From Trichostrongylus colubriformis (taxonomy: Eukaryota; Nematoda; Chromadorea; Rhabditida; Trichostrongylidae), in contig OZ022261.1 in NCBI GenBank assembly GCA_963978905.1, forward strand, positions 1,861,992 to 1,925,991: 64,000 bases of DNA, read 5' to 3'. Each line of letters begins with the position of its first letter. The first letter of the stretch is position 1. The position numbers and the translations under genes were made by a program. The notes below the pieces were generated by a model, which saw only the letters and a program-made list of their open reading frames with translations, had not been told where the DNA came from and searched no databases. Shown here one piece after another: positions 10,868 through 24,029 of the stretch.

Positions 10868-13058
10868 CACCTGTTGCGAGTATGTTCATGTGTGGTATTC
10901 GTGCTGTTTTACTCTCAGGTACTTAGGTATTCTGTTCTTCAGGGATCGCCTTTGCGCGGGTCCCAACTTCTTTTCCATTGTTCTTGATCTTGAGCAGAAA
11001 AATTCTGAAAGGACCTCATGACTCAACAGAGAACGTAGTTTTCGACACCAGTCAATCCCTTCTTAGGATGCGCCATGCATTCTAACTTCATTCAAAATCG
11101 TGGAGGTGGTGGGTGAATGCGATTTGGTCTATATAAACACATGCGGATTCATCTAACCCGGAAGAGTGGGAAGCTTACCTGGACTTTATGCGAAGTATGA
11201 TCTTCTCGCCGTGTAAATAGGAGTATGCTCCACCTGTCACTACGCCCCCTCCATTCTCAAGATGGCTTCCTGTAGGATTTGAAAACGGATCCTTCCTGTT
11301 TTTCCATCTAAACGAGATGAAAAATTTGTAGTTGAAAGTCACAGAACACTGCTTCTCAAACCCTCAAGAAGAGCTGCGTAATAACGTGGAACCTTATCTG
11401 GAATGTTTATGTTTAGTGGAAGCCTATACGGAACTACAATTCTTAGAGTTCTACTCCTCTTAGGAATACTAGTTGAGATGTTTGGGTAGTTGCCAAACAC
11501 TGCTCTTTAGCTCTGTGGTCATTTTATTATAATATGCAGCCAGAGGTTTTTTCTCTATCTACGCCATGTTGATATTAAACTATATCGCGTTACTGCTAAA
11601 GGGTAATCCATAGAGAATGCAACACGGTTTTGACAGAGTAACTTTCTTCAAGTGGGCGTAACTTGAAGCGCTTTTGTGCAAACTTAACCTCAACCTTCAC
11701 TTAGCACAGCCAGCGGTATACATTTGATTTTCACCGCTTTCGCTGCAGTTGCTCATAGAGTAAATTCCGAGGAAGTTCGTGCTGAGGCCGCATAGTAGTA
11801 CCCTGTGACATGATTCTTCACTTTGTGGTCCCTCTGAAGCTTCCAGGTATTTTTTACTAGTACCCCCCTCAGCGTCGAGAAACTGTGAGCTGTTCAACCT
11901 CTGACGAAGTGCGATATCTATTGGAGGAATTCCGGTCCTGCTCAGCCACAGATTGGCAAACTGGTTAGGCCCTGAACTGCTACACGAACGATGAACCATG
12001 AAAAGGTGGTTATATCGCTAAGACATTGTATTAGGCTCCGATACCGAACTTTTGCGAATCTTCAATATAGGGTGTGGTGCTCAATTTGTTGCACTAATTA
12101 CGGATCACCCTGTATATTATAGGTACTATTACTTATTAGGCACTTTTCAAACGACACTATTAGGCCCTCTTCAAACATTTTCTTGAAATAAAGAAGGAAA
12201 CAAAATGAGCGCTAAGAAGCTTCCGATGACTATTTTGTAAATTGGTATGGCACCAAACAAAAAGAACTATGAAGATCTTTTAATGCCTATCGACATGTAG
12301 TTTGGTGTTCAGCCAGCATGCATTTTTCAAGTCTTCATCATCTTGCCAAAAGTGCCTACCCATAGAAATCCAGTGGTAGCCTCTGATTGGTGTATTTTCC
12401 AATTAACGACGCTGGATTCGAGCTAGCAAAGCGTTCCCTTCCGCAGCTTTCTTTTCTTTTCCGGAATGTTGAAGCATAGTATGAAGTATATTAGTATGAT
12501 TGACAGCACACATTTTTGTTACTTAAGTAATATTTTCAATAACGTGAACAATAGAGCAGGTTTTCTGGACAAGTAACTCACCAACAAAACGCTTAGTGGT
12601 AATGCACCAACCTAGCAAGATTGCGTCTCAAAGGTACGCTCTAAGTCTGCTAAATGGTTCTGGAATGTTACAAAGGATTATGGCATCTGATTTCAGTGCG
12701 CTCTTATACGAGTTTAGAAATAACTGAGAGATTTCCGAAGGGAAGTTCTAGAGCGACGCAGGCTCACACTGGCGACATAAAAATCCAAATCTAAGAAGCA
12801 CGCTCTCTTCCTACCTTCTCGAATGTTATACGAGTTCTGGATGCTTGCAACATCTTACTCTTCAGTACTGGTGCGTCTTCACTAGTGCTTCACTTATCAG
12901 CCCTCCAGATAGTCTTCATGGCAGCACACCTCCTGACCTTAGTGGCACTGAAGCTGTTTGATCGGATGACTTTATTTGAAGTGAGAGTCAGTTTATGTAA
13001 GTGCCCTCCAGCTCAGCTCTACGGACCCACATAATGTCATTCTTTTGACGTAGGACTA
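10868..13058. other. Intergenic downstream of the GPCR
   Basis: No supported gene. A 100-codon minus-strand open frame at 11697-11999 has no family resemblance. The part nearest 13058 may be the decayed 3' end of the RTE element that follows. Confidence 0.35.
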
Positions 13059-15975
13059 TCAAAAGGCAGACCTTGGGGCTGACAGCCGTCGTGATGTTCG
13101 TTTCACGTCCCGGAAAATACCCTTGGTAGCGAGTCTGTACACCGGCCGATATCGTTGTGTCCATTCCTCGACAAAAACGGCTGTCCCTGATGGTCGATCT
13201 CTGACGAAGTTTGGATGCCCGGTCTCTCTTTTCCCACCATGCATCACGACTGAAGATCTGAGCATCGTGTGCCTCTACGATTGCAATGAATTAAGCTGAC
13301 CGCATTCTCCTCTTGCTTGCGCAGAGTAGAAGTCTTTGGTAGGACGTCAGGGTAGGTGTTACGGTAAATTCAAAGAGATGGGAGCCAAACGCAGTATTCT
13401 TCCCTTCCTCATCAATCTTTCAATTTTTGTATACGTCCTGTAAGCCCCTCAGTTCCATCTACTTACTAGGGAAGGTATTTTAATTCCCATGAAACTTTGA
13501 AATGAGACCCGGGGGGATCGATAGAGCTTCGAACGCTGATTATAACTGTGAAAACCAAAACTGCCAAATGGCATCCTGAAGCAAGTTACGAGGGGTCAAA
13601 GTTTGCCTGTGACACCTCATTGGCGAGGGACTTTGCCATCAGACGGTTTGTCGAAAAGGCCATTTGCAATGAGACACATACCACTGTACGCGCTCTCAAA
13701 TGCTGATCTCAAATCTGTATTTAGAATCTGTCGAACAATTACATGAATGAAGTTATGAAGGTTTTTCTGAAAAAAACCATTTCATGGTATGTTTGGAAGC
13801 CCATAGCGCGCGACCCATACGTTCTCACGCAAAACCAGTGTGATTTTCGTGTTCAGGGAATCAAATTACCCCATGGGACAAGTTTACAGCCTCGGAAAAA
13901 TTGATGGGCTGTTGACTGGCTACCCATTTAACAAAGGAGAAGTCGTTGACCCTTGCCCAGCAAATGCTCTTATTTGGCGCTTGTTACGTGCGTTTAGTGT
14001 GATAGGAAGTGTGGTAGGTATGTTTAGGTTATCTTGTTCAGCTTGCAGGATTTTTTGTGGAAGGAATTTCAAAAACTCCTACTTAATCCCTGGCCACCCC
14101 TAATTTTCCGAAGTTGGGCCAAAAACTGGATCCGGCTGGATTTGCACAGAGGGGTAATTGACCCCCTACGCGCAAATATCATACAAGGAAACGTTTAGAA
14201 GTGAAAGTAAAGCACTTACTGACAATAAAACATGATTATGCTGATGACGAAGCGCCTCGCCATTGAGGTGTCACAGGCAAGTCACAGGCAAACATGACCC
14301 CTCGTAACTTGCTTCAGGATGCCATTTGGCAATTTTGGTTCTCACTGTTATAATCAGCGTTCGAAGCTCTATCGATCACCCCGGGTCTCATTTCAAAGTT
14401 CCATGGGAAGTAAAATACCTTCCCTTGTAAGTAAAATACCTTTTGCCAAACACTTCATAACCTTAATTATCTGATCAAGGTTTCATATCTGGAATACTCC
14501 ATATGATATTAATTATATTAATGATATTTGATACATATGAATATGATATTTTTACAATTAAGTAGAAATCGAGTTCTCCTTAGCGGCCACAAACAGAACC
14601 TTCTCACGCTCGCAGTCGAAATTAACAAACAACCTCTGTGCTTGCTCGATAATCGCAGTTATGAGCAAGATGTCACCAGCGAAGCAGAGGTGATGTGAAT
14701 GCCGACCATTATCATTTACTTCCATGCTTCTCTATTCGAATTTACCAGGAGATTTTCAAAAGAGGCATTCGATGTGTTGGTCACATAGTGTGGCTCTATC
14801 GAACTCTTTTCTTCACGGCGGCGATGACCTCTCTGTAGAATAGTATGATCAATCGTGAAATTGCTGTGGAGCTCACGAAAAACACTTGTTACGATGTAAG
14901 AACGCCTTCGTTGCTGATAGGGTCAGTTACCGCTCAGTCTCAGCTGAGTCGAAAGTTTTCGAGCAAAAAAGAGACATTTCGACGTGTGGTTGTGATCCAT
15001 TATTTTGAGGCTTCATAGAATCCATTGTCTGCTGAAACGGCTGTCCTTCGTTTCTGACTCCACCCATCGATGATGACTGGAAAGCTTGAGAAGTTATTTA
15101 TTCCAGACAACAATTTATTGATCTGTCGCGTTTTGGAGGCAACTTCCTATACGTCCTCCTTCATCACAGTCCTGGCGATTTTCTACAGGTTGTATACTTT
15201 GCCTTTCGAGAATAATGCGCGAAAAGCCGGGCCAGAGTCATGACAGCAGCTGGCGAGATCCTTCAGATGTTCATAATCTCGTCGGGAAAGGGGTGCTGCA
15301 CAATTTTTCAACGACAAAGGCTGTATGTCGGACTTCAAGAGGGAGAACGAAAGAAGCGACAAATTCATCCTGCTTCAGATGATACTTAGATAGATGAAAT
15401 GGCTGTCGAGAAGGTCGGAGTAGAGGTCGTAGGAACCTTCTCCATAATAGAGTTTACTGCATTGTATAGATATCATGGGAAGGTTATATACGTGAAATGA
15501 GTAGTAAAGTTGTTTCTTCAGCCAGCATTGCTATCCTTCTCTATTTAGAGCCTGCCTTCATCCCCTCTCAGCACTAACGTGCAGACACGCGGCTGTGTTC
15601 CTTGTCGACATTGTGAGTAATGCACCCCTATCCATGAAAGTTTCGGAGCTTGGCTTCCTGAGATTTGCGCCCTTCTCTTCACAAATCGAAACTGGAACCT
15701 AGTGTGGAGGAGAAGAATGTGCGATTTCGTACACAGCACGGAAAACGGCAAAGCTGGCAAGACAAACTCGTTGATTGTGAGCCCACAGGGTGACTCTCAA
15801 GTGCAGCGTAGGTGGGGAAGAGTTTCTGGAAATGTGAGATATTACGGTTGGTGTTGTTCGACATCTTTGTGAGGTCCATTTCATATGTACGTATTGCTTG
15901 ATGCAACCACTTCCGCGTGACGACCTCAACCTTGAAGATTCTGCCTTATCCAGCTGAACTTTGAAGCGATTCACT
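13059..15975 (-). mobile_element. Decayed RTE-type non-LTR retrotransposon (pseudogene)
   Basis: Reading from high to low coordinates, remnants of the endonuclease-to-RT linker (RRAQISGSQAPKLSW near 15650), of the segment before the RT (YDLYSDLLDS near 15410) and of the 3' end (FRDVKRTSRR near 13090) occur in the order found in the better-preserved copy at 59570-62406 or in the family. Fragments between 14600 and 15100 match the RT core in several frames. Stops and frameshifts are everywhere, so it is dead. It is split by the foldback element at 13483-14415. Confidence 0.6.
13483..14415. mobile_element. Foldback element with ~150-bp terminal repeats
   Basis: Left arm 13483-13630 and right arm about 14262-14415 are reverse complements: both contain CTATCGAT, ATTATAAC, TGGCATCCTGAAGCAAGTTA and GGTGTCACAGGCA (or complement). 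The ~630-bp interior includes an 87-codon open frame (13840-14103) without recognisable domains. The same arm sequence plus about 60 bp of interior recurs as a single copy at 46200-46545. It sits inside the decayed RTE copy and is therefore the younger insertion. Confidence 0.75.
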
Positions 15976-17511
15976 CACTGATCGTTGTAAACCCACTGAA
16001 CGGGGCAGGCTTTCACATTACCAGCACCTCCGGTCACCTGTATCATCGGTGGAGCGATATGTACAGGTTGGCACAGTTTTGAACCCCAGCTCCCCGTGCA
16101 ACCTATTACAAGTGGTTAGGAAGGACTATAGAGCAATTCAAATGCTTTGCTAAGTGGTAAGTCTGTCAGAGTTCTGAACGTACCATTGAAGCAACTTCAT
16201 AGATACACATTCCTGGCGGGTACTTTTACATACCTTTTCGAAGTTATGATGAATCATCTTTATATCATTATTCGTGAACTGAACTACCGCGTAAAAAAAG
16301 CACCCTTCTCGGACCATCCGCCTTACCTCAGTAGTCTGCCCCCAGAAAGCATTGCTTTTAAAAAGTTTCCATTTTACGCATGATATGCAAGTAAGTACCC
16401 CGGCACTTATCCATGCAAAATTGAAACTCCTGAGCAGTAATGCTTTTTACTATTTCGGTCACTTAGATTACTTTGTGTAGTAAATATGTTCTTATAGGTT
16501 TCATAATTTTCAAGATTGCATGTCTCACAATCAAATGAAGCGGACTTCATAGTTTATAAGTCTGAACATTAGGCTAATGTACTATCATAAAGGCAGTGCT
16601 TATTACACACCAAACAGTGACATGAGTAGTTACAGTGAAGGGTAATAGTTGTTATTGAAATGCTAAGTTATGGGCAAAAACGTGTTGGTGAGCTAAGTTT
16701 CATCTGAGCACGTTTTTTTTTTATAATTGTGCAGCACAGTGTTAGGACGCGCATATCGGCAATGACCAAGCGGGGTCAAGCACAGAGACACGACCCTCCC
16801 CCCCCCCCTTCCCCATCAATACAGCTTACTAAACGACTCACTCCCTATTTTTCGTCTGAGCTGCGGTTATGACTATGAAATGAAGTCGTCAATCGATAAC
16901 CATGGTACTACTACCTCATGTAAAGGATGCAAAGTATACTACTAGGATGCTGAGTTATGGGCAAAAACTTTAGCCTCTGAGGGACTTCAGTCAGCACTCC
17001 ATGCTTTCAGGATGTTGTGCTAATCCATTACACTGCCCTTTCACCATTTCTCACCTTCTCAATGGGCTTTTTACCATAGCTTGTTAGCTTAAAAGAAAAT
17101 CAAGAAGGGTAATAGTATTTTGGGGGCCCTCGATCAACTATTTGACTATCTTGGCGAGAAAATTCAGGTTTTTTATTTGAGCCGTCTCAGATTTAACGCA
17201 GTATCGCTTAAATACGCCTATAAATTTGCCTGGTTCAGGCAGAGCCTAGAAGTAAAAAAAAAATCGAGGCACGCTCTCACAAGTCCTTCAATACTTTCAT
17301 GTATAAACCTACTGCTGTGTTCCTGCAAACGTTTGGAAGGCATTCAGAAAAAGCCACAGGAGATCATGCACCAGTCGACTTCCATCTCCATGTTGCTAAT
17401 ATGAGATACAAGCTCTTGTGGCTTTCCGGCTATTCCGAACTTGTGTAAGAGCGTCCTGAAATCATATATCACAGGCATATGCAACTTTTTCCAGCGTGAG
17501 ATATCCCACTA
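15976..17511. other. Intergenic, nothing identified
   Basis: AT-rich with a poly-C tract near 16797-16810. The phrase GAGTTATGGGCAAAAAC occurs near 16668 (as AAGTTATGGG..) and again near 16952. No gene is supported. Confidence 0.35.
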
Positions 17512-17687
17512 AGGCTGCGTTCATACTCAGCGCCAGTAGGGCGTGGCTGTGTTCACAGGCAACGAGGCAGAGTGGCACGGGGGAGGTGCAGCGACGACAC
17601 AGGTAACGAGAGAGGATAGCATAGCTGGAGACGTAGAAACACACACCCACGCCCTGCAGCAGGCACCGCAAAGTATAAACGCGGCCT
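17512..17687. mobile_element. MITE family D, copy 1
   Basis: Begins AAGGCTGCGTTCATACT and ends AAAGTATAAACGCGGCCT, an imperfect inverted repeat. The inside holds GGGCGTGGCTG, shared with the copies at 56383-56514 and 58565-58700. A 124-codon minus-strand open frame crosses it and is not a gene. Confidence 0.75.
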
Positions 17688-19087
17688 GAGCCTGCGTAAG
17701 CCATTACGCTACGCATCTCACCTTCAGTAGCATCCGTGACCTGAAGGACTTTCTTCTCAATTTCGACAATGAAAGATGAAAGGGTTACTGCATGTCCATT
17801 TGCAATAGCTTTTGAAGGAAGACATAGAGCCTTCAAAAAAAAAGGGAGTAGGTAATTCTGGAAAAATGGAGAAGGTAATTAAGAGATGCAAGTGCATGGT
17901 GCAAGAGGCAGCGTACAGCTAATTAACTCCATAAATGGCTTGGTTCGGAGGACACCTACTGCATTGTTCGCTGAATTAACGTACTTTTCTGGCACCAAAG
18001 GGGACAAATTTCAGAACAATCTATCTTTAACTATGCTCAAATGCTTTTATCATGGCACTGCACACTATCACACCACTGCATGAAATTCGAATACTTAACG
18101 AACGAATTAGATTATTCTTTGTAAGATGATCAATAAGAACCGGCTCACCTCATGTCTGTGAGTGAGCTTATGAGTTCCCATGGCAGTGAATTGACTTGGT
18201 CAGTTGTGCCATCTTGTAAGCTATTTAATATGTATTCCTTCCTGCGATTCAGATCAATGTACACGGATTATATCGCCTCTAATTGAACATAATAAGTAAT
18301 TTCAAAATATTCTTTGCCATTTTCAGCACTGTATCCTCTAGCGAATTTTCTATTCCGTTCGGGTCTCAATTTTTGGTTAGCAGAGCTTGGCACTACCTTA
18401 ACAACATAGTCCCGAAAGCCGTGAAAAGGGCATAGAGATGAGAGCTGGACCTGATCACGGGTATGGTAATAACTGGTGACATTTGTTGGCGAATTACTTC
18501 TGCTGCTAACCAATTTCATTTAATTCACGTTTTCCGTACTTCAAAGTGTCCAGAGAGAAAACTTCATCAGATTAACTGTTCAAAATTTGCTCATTCTATT
18601 ATCAGAAAGGAATATGAATGCCCCAAACAACTAAGTACTAAGTAGAATACATTCCATATTGTGATGAGAAATCTGAAAGAAAACCGAAAAGCGAACATCA
18701 GGGATTCAACCTGTGACGGAGTTCCCAAGAAGCTACGGCACAGCTTACCATAGCTAACCCACAACGCTTCCATTTACAAAAGGGTCTCTTCAACTAACCA
18801 AGCCACCTGAAAAACTTCTACCTGTTTGTAACGCCTTCAGGGAGGTCTTTCCTCAAGTTCGTTAGGTAGATTTGGGCTTCACGTCTCGGGTAATACATGC
18901 TATCATACAAGCAGACGGCCCTAGCCTATCCTTCTGTGACTATTGCATGGCAACTACTTTCTTTTGCTTTCGCTAACTTACACAAAGCTTGATTGATAAA
19001 TTGAAAAATTGCGACCAAACCGTTGTACATCAACATGCATATAGGGAGATACCTTGCGATAATCACGTTAGCCGGCTAACTTTCTGA
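17688..19087. other. Intergenic, nothing identified
   Basis: Only short open frames of 60-83 codons on both strands. No repeat pairs were noticed. Confidence 0.35.
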
Positions 19088-19550
19088 AGGCAGCAGAGCA
19101 GACCCTTGGGTAACCACCATCCACGTAGCACCCGCTTTCCACCGCCACAACGCGCCATCACGGCGCCACATCCGCCCGAACCTACGCTTACCACATCGCG
19201 GGTGTGTACCCTTATGTTAGGATTTCGCACCACGACGAGCGGTGTGCAACGCGATGTGTGCGAGCTATGCGCGCCGCTATGGTTGGGTCTCAGAGCGATT
19301 ACACGGCATACAAAGATGACTGTAATCGCTTTGGGACCCAATAACACGACACCTTTACCTCGTCCGCATCGCTTCTCTTGCGACACGCTGCGGTGAGAAA
19401 TCCTGACATAAGGGTACACACCCCCACACCGCCATAAGGAGCTGAAGTGGGCGTGGCCAGTGTGGGGGTTCGAGTGGGTACAGCAAGTGATGGCACATCG
19501 TGGCGGCACAAAAAGGTGCAACCTGGACAATTACCCAAGGATCCACCGCT
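19088..19550. mobile_element. MITE family E, interrupted by a second MITE
   Basis: Outer ends are inverted: GCAGAGCAGACCCTTGGGTA on the left and TACCCAAGGATCCACCGCTC on the right. Related elements are 55459-55598 and 58876-59068, which share GGCGGC(A/G)CAAA near the right end. The middle is replaced by the 224-bp element at 19200-19423. Long open frames here on both strands come from the palindromic GC-rich sequence and are not genes. Confidence 0.8.
19200..19423. mobile_element. MITE family F, copy 1 (9-bp target duplication)
   Basis: Ends GGGTGTGTACCCTTATGTTA and its complement. The flanks are CCACATCGC (19191-19199) and CCACACCGC (19424-19432), matching at eight of nine bases. Length 224 bp. 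Related elements at 34767-34991 and 54861-55090 share the interior GGTGCGAGCTATG-like block and ACG(G/T)..AATCGCTTT-like block, which pair as a stem. A 9-bp duplication points to Mutator-like mobilisation. Confidence 0.8.
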
Positions 19551-20010
19551 CAAAGAAAGTGAGTCGACTGATCACTGATCATTCAAGTATTCGCCTAGGT
19601 CGATCGTCAACAACAAGTGCTTATAGGTGATCAATCCACATCGGCCGATACTTCAAGATGTTCCGTTCGAACCCGAGACAGTAGATGCACATCTGGCATC
19701 TGCAGAAGACAGCCTCAGTGATGGGAAAGAACTGGACTCTTTGATTAGATACGGTGCTATTACCACCCCTCCCACAGACACAAATGGAAGCACCTTTTTG
19801 TAGGTCATAGTCATTTTCACAATTCGTCACCTGTTTTCAATACGCAACCTCACTGATTGTTGTTCTCAATTGCAATTAGGCAACAAGCTTTAACCAATGC
19901 ATGTGTTATGGGTAAATTGAGTATGCCAGTTTCATTGCAAAATATTCAAAATAAAGTGTGACGGAAACCTCGTGTACTAGTCTTCTTCACTGGTCCAACG
20001 GCAATTACAG

Positions 20011-20235
20011 GGTGAGGCTACTTACTCCGGAAAATCACGTGGCCGCCCGCGGCGAGGACGCGGCGGGTGCGAGTGCCAGTGGCTGAACATGGCAACTTTC
20101 AAGCGAGGCAGTGTGACATGGGTGGAAGCGCAGAAGGTGACGCAGCCACGCTCTGTCGCGCTCCCAAAAGCAATCGATTCGCAAGTCGTACTGGTGGCGC
20201 CGCGAGCGATTTTGCGGAGTAAGTAGCCTCACCCC
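20011..20235. mobile_element. MITE family C interior with distinct ends
   Basis: The terminal inverted repeat is GGTGAGGCTACTTACTCCG. The inside (CGTGGCCGCCCGCGGCGAG, GGTGCGAGTGCCAGTGGC, GTGACGCAGCCACGCTCTG) is almost the same as the inside of the elements at 22589-22830 and 31131-31416, whose ends are different (GGGTGTGTGCAG.TATGACGG). Length 225 bp, no coding capacity. Confidence 0.8.
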
Positions 20236-22588
20236 AATTACAGCACGCAATTGCAAAAGAAGCGCTTACCTCGAAAGATGAAACACTTGAAAAAGGGAAG
20301 ATTATCCAACTTATGCGTCCGAAAAACTCCATGTTATTAGATTTCCGCTTTCGCTCTCTATGCAACATGCTCATGAATTAGCAGAACTGAAACGGAAACG
20401 TATGGAACCTCAAGGCTACTTTGAATGAAAGTGGACAGTGATGAACCAGTTGATTTCACATACCTTTCCATGAGACACCATCGTCATCAGTCCCGCAGAC
20501 CAGGTGTGCATCGTTACGACAGGATCACACAGTCGCATTCGGCATGCGAGTTAGGGGTGTCATATGTAAATGGTCCCGTACCGAAAGCATATCCTGCGCT
20601 TTTTATTAGGCGTAATTGCTTCGGAAATCAACCACCTATCGCACTACTAGGTCGCACGCATCGCGCTGTATGGCGATACACAGTCTCCCAAACCTAGTGT
20701 GTACTGTAAAACCTGCTGTTCACGCTGTTTTTTCAGAAAATTTTTAAGAAGACTGCAATTCGGTTGATTTCTGAGGATGGAAGCAGGGCCACATAATGTG
20801 ATAGATAACAAATGAATTAAGATGGTCAAGGAGTCAAGAAGTGGGGCACCATTCGGCCCATTAACTTCATTGTCAAACGTGATCTGGGCGCTCCTCATAG
20901 CTGATCAGAGCAACGTGCGTTTTGGAACACTTTTTCTAGAAGACTGCAATTCGGTTGACGCAGCACGTGACTTGGAAGTCCGTTTCTCTTCAAAAGGCTT
21001 GCACCAGCCCGTTTATATCATGACACATATCCTCTTCTGTTCCAGAAGGGGATAATTTTGGCTTACGGTAGAACAGACGTAGTGTGGACGAGTTCAAGTG
21101 GCCGCCATTGCACAAACTCGCCATTTTGACGCCTTCGCATGGTGCCAAAATGAGATGTTTCTATTAGAAATTTGTTTTTTCTTTTTACTTTTTACATGCT
21201 CTTTCTTATATTGTTTCTAGATGTACTTACATGAATGCTAATGTAGTTAGGAATGACCACTCCACTGCGCTGGGAGTCAGGTGCTACAACTAACTTTAGC
21301 CCGCGGCCCGTCTCCTTCGGCGGACAACTCGGAAGGTCTGTGAAATGATGCAAATTGGATGCGAATACACACCGCAGCGATGCGCTCTTGAATCCGGGTT
21401 TTTTTTTCACCGATTATCGCTTCTAACCTTCTGTGTTCGTTACAAAATGCTCATTTCTTTGCATCTTTCTCTTGTTTCGGACCCCTTCCTATTCCTTTAA
21501 GAAAGTTTGCCGCAAGCCTCTCCTTATCAGTCAATGTCACTTCTGATCCCGTTGTGATCACCCATCATTGATTCCCCCTGCTACCCCCTCCCCCCCCCCC
21601 CCCATCACGCTTCCAAAAATCAGGACATGTGAGCGGTCATGTGAATCCTGAATTTCCGGTCAAACACCACACAGCAGAGACCTCACCGCCTATATGTTGT
21701 ATGCATATTATTATGTATCCAGCAGTATTTAAATCCTCATTAAGGTGACAAACACCAACACATGCAAAATATTTCAAAGCGTTTTTGGAATTTTGAAGCT
21801 TTTTGGGTTTTTTTTTAATAAACGTTTGTAGTTCATTAGTGTTACTTAACACATGAGCAAAGTATAAACCAGAAAAAACTGCAAAAAAGTGACTGTTTCT
21901 CTCGAGTCAAACCGCTGCCGGTTCTCTTTAACGTTGGCTCGAAGATACTAAAACTCATCGAGCGTGGTTAGGAACACGAGGACAACACCGCCGAATGTTC
22001 GGAAAATCTCTAGTTTCGTTTTTTCTCGTAACAGCTTAGTTTTATTATACGGAAAAGTGGCGAACATCGATAGATTTAACTTTTCGGGCAGGTATTTAAT
22101 TAGAAATGTGGTATTTTTGTCTCGCCAGACCTCGGTCAAAATTATTCCAAAGATCATGCAAATGTTGATATTTGCTGGGAAGCGGTTCTCGTGTGAACCA
22201 CCATTAAGATTTCCACACCCTCGCCTTCCTACGTCATTTCGAAAGACCACATTTCGGCATGCACATTCGATAGTAGACATCGAGACATTCGAGACCACTG
22301 AGACATCGCATTAGCTATCGCTCGGGCTCAGCGTTGTGTGCACTTCCGAGACGCTGTTGTGCAGCTAACTGTGGGTATTTGTCTGCACTGATGGGCTTAT
22401 TCGTCTCTGAGATGGGGACACCCTGGTCTATGGTAAAAATGTCCGCATATTCAATCGCACTAGGGCCTATTTTTTGTAGCGTATCACTTGTGCACCGACA
22501 AATGCCTTCGCTAGAACAGAGTTGAAACTTTGTTTTTCAAATAGGTTTTTTTGATGGCAACCTAATACTACAAGTGGCTTAGAATAGT
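20236..22588. other. Intergenic, nothing identified
   Basis: Contains a direct repeat AGAAGACTGCAATTCGGTTG at about 20746 and 20938 and a poly-C run near 21587-21603. Matching 116-codon open frames on opposite strands at 21948-22314 have no recognisable product. Confidence 0.35.
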
Positions 22589-22830
22589 GGGGTGTGTGCA
22601 GATATGACGGGGAATCGCGTGGCCGCCCGCGGCGAGCGGCGCGGCGGGTGCGAGTGCCAGTGGCAGAGCATGGCAGCTCTCAAGCGGGGCAGTGTGGCAT
22701 GGGTGGATGCGCAGAGGTGACGCAGTCACGCTCTGCCGGGCTCCCGAGGGCAATCAATTCGCAAAACGTACTGGTGGCTCCGCGAGTAAAACGCCGCGAA
22801 GCGATTTCCCGTCATATCTGCACACACCCA
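22589..22830. mobile_element. MITE family C, copy 2
   Basis: Ends GGGGTGTGTGCAGATATGAC and the complement GTCATATCTGCACACACCC. The interior matches 20011-20235 in the same orientation and 31131-31416 in the opposite one. About 242 bp, with no target-site duplication I can define. Confidence 0.85.
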
Positions 22831-23174
22831 GGATGATGACGACATCAGTGACAGAGAAAGTAATGCTCCCTACCATTCATAAAATTCTCAGGGTAACAAC
22901 CACTCTCGACCAACCATCAACCCTATACACTGCAAAAAGTGAACTTCAGTGATACTCCATGAGAAGAGAAAGCGACTTCCTTGCATCCTACTCCTGTACC
23001 TTACATGAAATGATTACGCCGTTCTAACGTTCTTGTAATTGCACTGTGCAGCTGGCTCGACTACTCAAGCATCGTAATTTGCTCTTTATTTATATTTTGT
23101 AATAAATCTCACTTTCTCGGTAAACATTCCAGATATGTAAACCTGCCTTCCACCAAAGGGGATAAGAGATTTTT

Positions 23175-23498
23175 GTGGCGAATATTCAAGAACCTTGTGA
23201 GTCAACCTCTACCAGAACGTTAGCAAAAAAAATGCAGAAACGAATGGTGCAAACACTGCTAGTGGAAGAAAAAAAAATTACCGAAGCAAGAATCATGCAC
23301 GATGGGGTACTAAGTGAAACATACAACTCCTTGGTTGATCTACCACGCGCTTGTTTGGAGTCCAGTAACGTCCAAATAGAGTCTGAGTGGGAATTTAAAT
23401 ACAAGAATCAGCTCCGTACATGCTACAGAATTTGTACACATTTGCAAATGTTAATTTCCGCAAGTCGTAAAGTTATCGCGGATCAACTTAACTACTAA
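23175..23498 (+). CDS. Hypothetical helical ORF, possible exon
   Basis: A 107-codon open frame begins with a GTG-read start and ends with TAA at 23496. The composition is more protein-like than its surroundings: charged, helix-prone, with segments such as RTLAKKMQKRMVQTLLVEEK and no low-complexity. There is no AUG at the 5' end, so if real it would be a terminal exon spliced to something upstream that I could not find. No domain is recognised. It may also be chance. Confidence 0.25.
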   Translation: MANIQEPCESTSTRTLAKKMQKRMVQTLLVEEKKITEARIMHDGVLSETYNSLVDLPRACLESSNVQIESEWEFKYKNQLRTCYRICTHLQMLISASRKVIADQLNY

Positions 23499-24029
23499 AG
23501 GCAATAATGGCCAAATCGCATACAGGAAAATTTGTCGTGCGGTGCTAACAAGTCAGAAATGTGAAGAAAAACCGAAGCGAGCACAACAGGGGCAGCTGAC
23601 TTGTAATCAATGAGGAAAGTAAGAGCAGACTCGAAATTGTGAACACTGAAAGTAAGAGCAGACTCGGAACTATGAGCATCATACATTAGAAAAGAGAGCG
23701 TATGTCGATTTATGAGCACTGGCATCGGACAATTCCGTGTAGAACAGAAAAGATAACCTGGCAAAAACGGCAAAAGAACAAATGGGACGAACAATAAGTT
23801 GAACATAATGCATTACTTATTAATGTGACCGGCATGAAAGTTTTCTTCACAACCTGCAAGAGAAATCTGAGAACTGTCACGTGCTGCCTATAACGCAATA
23901 CTCCGCCGAGCAGCACACTGCTTCACGAGCCGCATCATATTCCGCATTTCTTCCTCGGACATCGTCAGCAGATCACTGTAACCAAGAAGTGATAATGTTC
24001 AGTTACAGTATTGATACAGCTGTTTCAAA
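23499..24029. other. Intergenic, nothing identified
   Basis: A 24-bp direct repeat, CTGAAAGTAAGAGCAGACTCG-like, occurs at about 23610 and 23646. No gene is supported. Confidence 0.35.

Noticed and set aside
19063..19530. 155-codon minus-strand ORF
   Set aside because: It spans two nested palindromic MITEs, which keep frames open by GC content.
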